Assembly: GCA_017961385.1 (NCBI GenBank) | Contig: JAGCXJ010000288.1 | Span: forward strand, 1-5,653 | Direction: 5' to 3' | DNA length: 5,653 bases | DNA from: Lachnospiraceae bacterium | Lineage (GTDB): Bacteria; Bacillota; Clostridia; Lachnospirales; Lachnospiraceae | Part shown: positions 1-5,123 of the stretch, one piece after another | Layout: every line of letters starts with the position of its first letter | Numbering within the stretch: position 1 is the first letter of the stretch | Made by a program: the position numbers and the translations under genes | Notes under the pieces: generated by a model | What the model saw: the letters and a program-made list of their open reading frames with translations, nothing else | Databases searched by the model: none | Told to the model about the DNA's origin: nothing

Positions 1-261
1 ACTCATATATGGCATCAGTTTGTAATAAAAACTCCTTACAGAGATAATCTCATGGATTATCTTAATGAAAAGAATATAGGAACGATCATTCATTATCCGA
101 TACCGCCTCACCTTTCAGAGGCATACAGCTATCTGAACATGAAGCCGGGGGATCTGCCCATAACAGAGGAATATGCAAACTCGGTTCTTTCAATACCTCT
201 GTATAACGGAATGACAAGAGAGGAACAGGATTACGTTATAGATGCAATAAATGCATTCTAA
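1..261 (+). CDS. DegT/DnrJ/EryC1/StrS aminotransferase, C-terminal fragment (FdtB/QdtB type)
   Basis: This is the last 86 residues of a PLP-dependent sugar aminotransferase. The 5' part, including the catalytic lysine, lies outside the window. The frame is open from base 1, and the methionine at base 52 is internal, not a start. The visible segment is the C-terminal small domain. It carries the typical strand 'WHQFVIKT', the 'YLNEKNIGTIIHYPIPPH' block with a nearby 'SEAY', and the end motif 'LSIPLYNGMTREEQDYVI', all characteristic of the DegT family. The IHYPIPPH form is common in FdtB/QdtB enzymes, which transaminate dTDP-3-keto-6-deoxyhexoses to Fuc3N or Qui3N in the cytoplasm. The FdtA-like isomerase at 2752-3177 would make such a substrate, which supports the assignment. 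The exact sugar cannot be read from this fragment. The stop TAA is at 259-261. Confidence 0.88.
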   Translation, partial: THIWHQFVIKTPYRDNLMDYLNEKNIGTIIHYPIPPHLSEAYSYLNMKPGDLPITEEYANSVLSIPLYNGMTREEQDYVIDAINAF

Positions 262-275
262 TAATCCTTTAGTTA

Positions 276-284
276 TGATAAAAT
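276..284 (+). promoter_or_regulatory. Possible extended -10 promoter element
   Basis: The string TGATAAAAT fits an extended -10 (TGn followed by TAAAAT, 5 of 6 to TATAAT). It sits in the only sizeable intergenic gap (262-315), which is AT-rich. Transcription would begin near base 291, giving a leader of about 25 bases before the TTG start at 316. No good -35 hexamer lies 16-18 bases upstream, so the call rests on the extended -10 alone. No terminator hairpin was seen in this gap, so readthrough from the aminotransferase gene is equally possible. Confidence 0.28.
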
Positions 285-303
285 ATATTAGTTAGACATT
301 TTT

Positions 304-307
304 GAGG
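304..307 (+). promoter_or_regulatory. Ribosome binding site supporting a TTG start
   Basis: GAGG lies 8 bases before the TTG at 316, a good Shine-Dalgarno distance. In this frame a stop (TAG, 289-291) lies just upstream. The first in-frame ATG is at 382, inside the first predicted membrane helix, so this site decides in favour of the TTG start. Confidence 0.6.
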
Positions 308-315
308 ACGTACTT

Positions 316-1764
316 TTGAAAAAGATAAGATTTGGCAATTGTATTGCTGTCATTACAGCTTTATTGTTTTTGCTGCCCTATATGGGAGTAATATTCTATA
401 CCCTTCCAAGAAACGATGAATTTGCATGTGCATACGGAATAGTCAATCAGGGAGGATATTCCCTGCTGACACTGTGCAAGCGTGTAGCAAATGACTATAT
501 GGTATGGGAAGGCAATTATTCGGGAATATTCATATATTCGATGTTAAACCCGATCGTTATCGGAAACTCGGATTCAACAGTATATTTTATGAATATCATA
601 TGCTTCATAGGGTTTGTTATAGGGTGGACATATATCATATACAGATGCCTGTCGTTTTTTGATATCGATAAGAAGTATAAAAACTACTTATCACTTGCAG
701 GACTCATCCTTTCGATGAACTGCAGATTTATGAGAGAGACGCTCGGCTGGTATACGGGATATATGTACTATACTCTTCAGTTGCTGCTGGGATGTCTGGG
801 ACTGTTCATGGTCTATGATCTGATCAGTAAAAAGACTGAGAACAAGAATAAAAAGAAGGAAACCGCGATTATTGTCGTAGCGTGTCTTTTTGAAGTGATA
901 GGCGCAGGCGGAACACTACATGTTTCTGCGATACTTTGCTGGGTAATATTGCTCTTGCTCATATGGGCAGTCTACAGGAAAAAGGAATGGATAAAAGCAG
1001 CAATACTGTTTGCAGCTATTTTCATATCCACTATCGTAAATGTCGCAGCTCCGGGTCACAGGGTAAGAAAGGACGGATACGTATCGGTTTCGCTCGTTCA
1101 AGGTGTAGCATATACCCTTGTGTGCGTATATAAGGAAATAAGAAGAATATGTACACAGACATATCTGCCTTATGTATTTCTGATAATGTTTATCCTGATG
1201 ATATTCATCATTAAGGAAGGCAGAAATATAATAGAGTTAAATCCTTTCATAACGGCATTTGCGGGAATCGCATGTATACTGGGATCCACCTTCCCGGTCT
1301 GCTACGGATACGGCCGAGCATACATGGCTTCAAGAGGCATGGAGATGCTCGATCTTATGATCGTTATCTGGACAATGATATTCCTTTGCAGTGTTGCAAA
1401 TGCAATGGCCGTTAAGAAGATAAGACCTTCTGGTGACTGTGTCTTTGCGGTTGCGATAATAGGAGTATTCCTTTTCTGTACAGTCGCAATCGGCAATATC
1501 GAGGTATCGGAAATACCGACTGTTCAGTGTATCAGCGGACTTGCAAACGGAAGCATTAAGGATTATTCGGATTACTGGAGAAATGTACTGCATCAGGTGG
1601 AAAACTCTAATGAGAAGGATCTTGTGATAGATGTCGATCCCGAATATCTGGACAGAGAATGCATAATCGACAGAGTGATGATACAGGAAGACCCTACAGA
1701 CTGGGTAAATACTTCAATGGCTACTGTTTACGGACATGATACCGTACGAATAAGACGCAAATGA
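316..1764 (+). CDS. Multi-pass membrane protein, DUF6056-like; possible GT-C type glycosyltransferase
   Basis: The product is a 482-residue integral membrane protein starting at TTG, supported by GAGG 8 bases upstream. About ten hydrophobic helices are visible, among them residues 8-28, 88-112, 150-167, 183-217, 226-243, 284-298, 307-325, 344-363 and 374-392. The first outer loop holds an acidic pair (N33-D34-E35-F36) and a W64-x-G66-N67-Y68 motif. A later loop has a PGHRVR segment (around 246-251). About 85 residues at the C-terminus are soluble, probably extracytoplasmic, and end in a 'DPTDWVN...YGHD' region. I recognise this layout as DUF6056/GtrII-like from memory, not from a search. Such proteins resemble GT-C enzymes that move a sugar from a polyprenyl-phosphate donor to a surface polymer. 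The adjacent GtrB-like gene fits that reading. Function and sugar are unproven. Confidence 0.72.
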   Translation: MKKIRFGNCIAVITALLFLLPYMGVIFYTLPRNDEFACAYGIVNQGGYSLLTLCKRVANDYMVWEGNYSGIFIYSMLNPIVIGNSDSTVYFMNIICFIGFVIGWTYIIYRCLSFFDIDKKYKNYLSLAGLILSMNCRFMRETLGWYTGYMYYTLQLLLGCLGLFMVYDLISKKTENKNKKKETAIIVVACLFEVIGAGGTLHVSAILCWVILLLLIWAVYRKKEWIKAAILFAAIFISTIVNVAAPGHRVRKDGYVSVSLVQGVAYTLVCVYKEIRRICTQTYLPYVFLIMFILMIFIIKEGRNIIELNPFITAFAGIACILGSTFPVCYGYGRAYMASRGMEMLDLMIVIWTMIFLCSVANAMAVKKIRPSGDCVFAVAIIGVFLFCTVAIGNIEVSEIPTVQCISGLANGSIKDYSDYWRNVLHQVENSNEKDLVIDVDPEYLDRECIIDRVMIQEDPTDWVNTSMATVYGHDTVRIRRK

Positions 1765-1786
1765 TAAGAATTTGGATGTTGGGATT

Positions 1787-2734
1787 ATGAATAAACTATC
1801 AATAATCATACCGGTATATTTTAACGAAGATACACTTAAGGATCTTTATGAGGATCTTTGCAAAAAGGTACTGGAAAAACTTGATGACTACGAGATAGTC
1901 ATGGTCGATGACGGATCGAAGGATTCTTCATGGCAGGTAATGCAGGAGATAAGGCAGCAGGATAAGGCACATATCAAATGTGTACATCTGTCAAGGAATT
2001 TCGGTGAGCATTCCGCAATCTTGGCAGGCTTAAATGTTTGCACCGGAGACTGCGATGTAACCAAGCAGGCTGTTATGCAGGAGGAATCGGAGCTGATCCT
2101 TAGAATGTATGAAAGCTGGAAAAAGGGAAACAAGGTCGTTCTTGCTGTCAGAGAAGACAGACAGGATGGAAAGATATATCAGATCTTTGCAAGTCTGTAC
2201 TATAAACTGATGAAAAAGATCGTAAATCCCGAGATGCCCGAAGGCGGATTTGACTGCTATCTTTTGGACCGAAAGGTAATAGAGGTCTTAAAGATGCTAG
2301 ATGAAAAGAATTCTGCTCTGACACTGCAGGTATTGTGGGTAGGATTTAAATCCGAAAAGATATATTTCAACCGCAAGGCAAGAGAAAAAGGAAAAGGCCG
2401 CTGGACTATGGGAAAGAAGATCAAGCTCATAGTAGATTCGGTGATGAGCTTCTCATATTTTCCTGTAAGGCTTATGTCGATAATGGGAATAATCTTTTCC
2501 CTTGCTTCATTTGTCGGAATAATAATGTGTATCAGTGAGATAATAGTTTCGGGAGTAAGGACTGTCGGATGGGCTTCACTTATGACGGTTCTGCTGTTTT
2601 CGAGTGGTGTCGTAATGCTCATGCTGGGTATGCTGGGTGAGTATATATGGAGAGCACTCGATGCCAGCAGCAACAGACCTCCTTTCTTAATTGAAGAGAT
2701 ACTGGATGAAAACGAACCCAAAAGCAAAGAATAG
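1787..2734 (+). CDS. GtrB/DPM-type family 2 glycosyltransferase with altered DXD motif
   Basis: The product has 315 residues. The ATG at 1787 is chosen over the in-frame TTG at 1772 because it starts directly at the Rossmann strand 'MNKLSIIIPVYFNE' and has GGATG 8 bases upstream. The GT-A fold is clear: PVYFNE (9-14), VDDGSKD (40-46), SRNFGEHSAILAGL (69-82), then G153-G154-F155-D156, DRKVIEVL (161-168) and REKGKGRW (199-206). Two membrane helices (about 229-253 and 263-285) are followed by a short acidic tail. This is the architecture of enzymes that load a sugar onto polyprenyl phosphate at the inner membrane face. Oddly, the usual 'DADLQDPPE' block reads 'KQAVMQEESE' (93-102), so both DXD aspartates are missing, while the frame is fully intact. 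It lies 22 bases after the membrane protein, consistent with a two-gene glycosylation pair. The sugar is unknown and activity is uncertain. Confidence 0.88.
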   Translation: MNKLSIIIPVYFNEDTLKDLYEDLCKKVLEKLDDYEIVMVDDGSKDSSWQVMQEIRQQDKAHIKCVHLSRNFGEHSAILAGLNVCTGDCDVTKQAVMQEESELILRMYESWKKGNKVVLAVREDRQDGKIYQIFASLYYKLMKKIVNPEMPEGGFDCYLLDRKVIEVLKMLDEKNSALTLQVLWVGFKSEKIYFNRKAREKGKGRWTMGKKIKLIVDSVMSFSYFPVRLMSIMGIIFSLASFVGIIMCISEIIVSGVRTVGWASLMTVLLFSSGVVMLMLGMLGEYIWRALDASSNRPPFLIEEILDENEPKSKE

Positions 2735-2751
2735 AAAGTATTGGAAATGAT

Positions 2752-3177
2752 ATGAGAAATATTGAAGAAATGTACAAGATAATAGAGTTTGATGAACTTG
2801 GCGATGAAAGAGGCAATCTGGTGGTCGCTGAGGGAGAGAGTGATCTTGTACCGTTTTTGATAAACAGGATATTCTATATATACGGTTCTGATTCGCAGGT
2901 GGTCAGAGGCCAGCATGCGAATAAAAAGACTAAATTCATTCTCATAAATGTCAGTGGAACCAGCAAAGTCAAGCTGGATAACGGAAAAGAAACCAGGATC
3001 ATAGAACTCAACAAACCCAAAATGGGACTTTTCATAGATACTATGCTGTGGAAGGATATGTATGATTTTTCACCGGATTCAGTACTTCTTGTACTGGCGA
3101 GCGAGCATTATGATTCTGAAGAATACATAAGAGATTATGACAATTATATTGAATTGTTAAAAAGTGAAGAAGTATAA
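2752..3177 (+). CDS. fdtA: Sugar 3,4-ketoisomerase, FdtA/QdtA family cupin (WxcM-like)
   Basis: This 141-residue protein has the full length of single-domain FdtA/QdtA cupins. These convert dTDP-4-keto-6-deoxyglucose to a dTDP-3-keto-6-deoxyhexose in the cytoplasm, the step before FdtB/QdtB transamination. Family marks are GDERGNLV (17-24), FYIYG (41-45), VRGQHANKK (51-59), 'FILINVSGTSKVKLDNG' (62-78), the WKDMYDFS block (about 99-106), and 'VLLVLASEHYDSEEYIRDY' near the end. The first histidine of the usual RGxHAH motif is kept (H55), but the second position is asparagine (N57). Fuc3N-type and Qui3N-type enzymes cannot be told apart by eye, so the symbol marks the family. The ATG at 2752 has GGA 6 bases upstream; the ATG at 2770 (MYKIIEF) is a possible later start. 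The gene lies 17 bases after the glycosyltransferase. Confidence 0.87.
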   Translation: MRNIEEMYKIIEFDELGDERGNLVVAEGESDLVPFLINRIFYIYGSDSQVVRGQHANKKTKFILINVSGTSKVKLDNGKETRIIELNKPKMGLFIDTMLWKDMYDFSPDSVLLVLASEHYDSEEYIRDYDNYIELLKSEEV

Positions 3178-3179
3178 AA

Positions 3180-3845
3180 ATGACAAACGACGAACGCTTC
3201 TTGGACAACAGAAAATATGGACATGATGACATGGCACCTATTGGATGTAACGACTGCAGAGGCTGCGACAGCTGCTGCCACGGGATGGGCGATACGATAG
3301 TTCAGGATCCGTATGACATGTGGCTGTTTTGCAGGAACATGAGAGTTGCGGGAGGAGCGCCGGTAACGTTTGAATTGCTGATCTCAGAGGATGGCCCCTG
3401 GGAGTTATCATATCAGGACGGTGTCGTTCTTCCAAACATAAAGATGGTGGAGGACGGGCGCTGTCCTTTTCTTAATGACAAAAGGTGCTCTATTCATCCT
3501 GTAAGAAGCGGTCTTTGCAGACTCTTTCCTCTTGGAAGAGCATTTGCAGATGATAAGATCGAATATTACGTAATGGGCGGCAGATACGGCTGTGAAAGGT
3601 ATAGCGATGATGCTTACATGGTAAGTATTAAGGAATGGCTGGGATATCCTGACATAGACCGGTACGAGAAGTTTCAGATTTCATGGCATGAGATAAAGAC
3701 AAATATCCGCGAAGCTTCATCCGAGATATCATATGAGGAATACAGAAAACTTCAGGAAAAGCTGCTGGACGTTTTCTACAAAAGACCGTATAAGGATGAC
3801 TTTTTTGATGATTATGAGAGGCGTGTTTCTCATTGGAAGATGTAA
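3180..3845 (+). CDS. YkgJ-family cysteine cluster protein
   Basis: The 221-residue soluble protein carries the CxxCxxCC signature of the YkgJ/zinc- or iron-chelating family: C26, C29, C32 and C33, with an extra C23 three residues earlier. More family cysteines follow in 'CPFLNDKRCSIHPVRSGLC' (C95, C103, C113) and at C138, plus C51 in between. The RCSIHPVRSGLCRLFP arrangement is typical of the family. The metal and biochemical role are not established for most members, and none is claimed here. The C-terminal third (about 145-221) is charged and helical-looking, without cysteines. The start ATG lies 2 bases after the ketoisomerase stop, with a weak purine-rich site (AGAAG, 3168-3172). The 3' end overlaps the rsmJ start by 13 bases, so the two are likely translated together. 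Confidence 0.88.
   Translation: MTNDERFLDNRKYGHDDMAPIGCNDCRGCDSCCHGMGDTIVQDPYDMWLFCRNMRVAGGAPVTFELLISEDGPWELSYQDGVVLPNIKMVEDGRCPFLNDKRCSIHPVRSGLCRLFPLGRAFADDKIEYYVMGGRYGCERYSDDAYMVSIKEWLGYPDIDRYEKFQISWHEIKTNIREASSEISYEEYRKLQEKLLDVFYKRPYKDDFFDDYERRVSHWKM
3816..3821 (+). promoter_or_regulatory. Ribosome binding site for the TTG start of rsmJ
   Basis: GAGAGG lies inside the YkgJ-family coding sequence, 11 bases before the TTG at 3833. The in-frame TGA at 3815-3817 rules out any upstream start, and the next in-frame ATG is at codon 25, inside the conserved N-terminal region. The site therefore supports the TTG. Confidence 0.45.
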
Positions 3846-4486
3846 TACTTGTAAATGATAAAACTCAATACGGACAGGATGCGCTGTCACTTGCAAAGGA
3901 CAACATGATCCTGAAAGTAGATTTTACGGACATGCTAAAGAGGACATCGCATAACAGGATATACAGCGAGCTTCTGATAAAAGCGGTCGGAAAGAAAATG
4001 CTTGCCGAGGATACTCTTGTACTTGATGCGACAGCAGGCCTTGGAGAAGATGCTTTTCTTCTTGCTTCGGCAGGACTTAAGGTAATGATGTATGAACGGG
4101 ATGAGACGATAGCAAAGCTTCTTGAGGACGGACTCAAGAGGGCGTCGCTTATTGAAGAGCTGTCACAAATCATAAGTCGAATGGAACTTATCGTCGCAGA
4201 CAGCATAGAGGCGATGGAAGATCACAGAATAAATCCCGATATCGTTTATCTGGATCCGATGTTTCCTCAAAGAAACAAGAGCGGTCTTATAAAGAAGAAG
4301 TTTCAGATCCTGCAGCAGCTTGAAAGCCCCTGCGATGAAGAAGACAGACTGTTAAATGCAGCACTTAATACAGATGCAAAAAAGATCATAATAAAGCGTC
4401 CTTTAAAGGGCGAGTACCTGGCTGGTGTAAAACCGAGCTATTCTCTGAAGGGCAGGGCGATCAGATATGACTGCATTTCTCGATAA
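3833..4486 (+). CDS. rsmJ: 16S rRNA (guanine-N2) methyltransferase RsmJ-like, class I SAM-dependent
   Basis: The 217-residue protein matches the RsmJ (YhiQ) family, which in E. coli methylates G1516 of 16S rRNA. Visible marks are the KVDF segment (28-31), SAM motif I 'LDATAGLGEDAFLLAS' (64-79), the acidic end of strand 2 'YERD' (87-90), 'LLEDGLKRA' (96-104), an aspartate at 123 after strand 3, the catalytic-type motif 'VYLDPMFPQRNKSGLIKKK' (138-156) and 'IIIKRP' (185-190). It is shorter than the E. coli enzyme (about 250 residues, from memory), mainly at the N-terminus before KVDF. The start is TTG, overlapping the YkgJ-family gene by 13 bases. The gene overlaps the next one by 20 bases. Family membership is secure; the exact target base in this organism is inferred. 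Confidence 0.88.
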   Translation: MEDVILVNDKTQYGQDALSLAKDNMILKVDFTDMLKRTSHNRIYSELLIKAVGKKMLAEDTLVLDATAGLGEDAFLLASAGLKVMMYERDETIAKLLEDGLKRASLIEELSQIISRMELIVADSIEAMEDHRINPDIVYLDPMFPQRNKSGLIKKKFQILQQLESPCDEEDRLLNAALNTDAKKIIIKRPLKGEYLAGVKPSYSLKGRAIRYDCISR

Positions 4487-5123
4487 GGATATAAGAGAGC
4501 CACTGTTTGAATACTTAGAAGAAAACTTTGGCAAGACAAGGATAATAGAAGAAAAAAACATCGGTGATTCGAGAGCCGATGTGATCATGGTTACCGAAAA
4601 AGCACTCTACGGAATAGAGATAAAATCCGATGCCGATACATATGCAAGACTGTCAGGACAGGTTAAGGATTATGATAAGTACTTTGACAGAAACATCGTC
4701 GTGGTCGGATCGAGCCATGCACACAGCATAGAGGAGCATGTACCGGCTCACTGGGGGATAATAACCGCTGAAAACATTGACGGCAAGGCAGACTTTTATA
4801 TCTTGAGACAGGCCGCAGATAATCCCAATATCGAACTTGCAAAAAAGCTGAGTATACTCTGGAGACCAGAGATAGCACAGCTTCAGCAGATAAATGACAT
4901 GCCTAAGTATGATTATCTTAGCAAAAAGAATGTCATTGCCAAGATATGTGAAAGGGTACCTCAAAAGATACCTGAAGATATTATCACATCTCAGATCTGC
5001 GATCTTTTGTTTGAGCGAGATTATGAAAAGATCGCTGAAACTGTAAATGCATACAGAGCCGCTCACGGCCACAAGCCTAAAAGAAACAGGGTAAAAAGGA
5101 GAAGGCGCAAGCGTAAAATATAA
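4467..5123 (+). CDS. Sce7726-like protein, predicted PD-(D/E)XK nuclease fold
   Basis: The 218-residue protein begins 'MTAFLDKDIREPLFEYLEE' and shows a PD-(D/E)XK-like core: an acidic helix (E11, E18), S35-R36-A37-D38 for the first metal-binding aspartate, then 'LYGIEIKSDADTYARL' (47-62) with E51-x-K53, and Q65 in the following helix. I recognise the family as the clostridial Sce7726 group from memory. Its biological role is not known to me, and nuclease activity is a fold-based inference. The C-terminal half is helical, with 'LWRPE' and 'PKYDYLSKK' blocks. The last 18 residues are extremely basic (for example KRRRRKRK), suggesting nucleic-acid or ribosome contact. The ATG at 4467 has AGGG 9 bases upstream within rsmJ and overlaps rsmJ by 20 bases. 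The stop TAA shares its last base with the next ATG. Confidence 0.8.
   Translation: MTAFLDKDIREPLFEYLEENFGKTRIIEEKNIGDSRADVIMVTEKALYGIEIKSDADTYARLSGQVKDYDKYFDRNIVVVGSSHAHSIEEHVPAHWGIITAENIDGKADFYILRQAADNPNIELAKKLSILWRPEIAQLQQINDMPKYDYLSKKNVIAKICERVPQKIPEDIITSQICDLLFERDYEKIAETVNAYRAAHGHKPKRNRVKRRRRKRKI

Noticed and set aside
1772..1786. TTG at 1772 as start of the glycosyltransferase, adding five residues.
   Set aside because: It has only a weak upstream purine run, while the ATG at 1787 begins right at the conserved first strand and has GGATG at good distance.
2257..2916. Minus-strand open frame of 219 codons across the glycosyltransferase and ketoisomerase genes.
   Set aside because: It is antisense to two well-supported genes, its product resembles no family I know, and it is rich in Ser/Ile as expected for a shadow frame.
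3080..3096. Perfect 6-base inverted repeat (CAGTAC, 5-base loop, GTACTG) that could be a hairpin.
   Set aside because: It lies inside conserved ketoisomerase codons and is not followed by a T run, so it is not a terminator; chance is likely.
3149..3178. Promoter-like pair TTGAAT / TATAAA with an 18-base spacer before the YkgJ-family gene.
   Set aside because: Transcription would start after the ATG at 3180, so it could not serve that start codon; the region is AT-rich and codes for conserved ketoisomerase residues.
3833..4486. A DNA adenine methyltransferase that, with the nuclease-like neighbour, would form a restriction-modification pair.
   Set aside because: The motifs DATAGLGEDAF and DPMFP with KSGLIKKK are those of RsmJ rRNA methyltransferases; there is no DPPY/NPPY motif or target-recognition domain.
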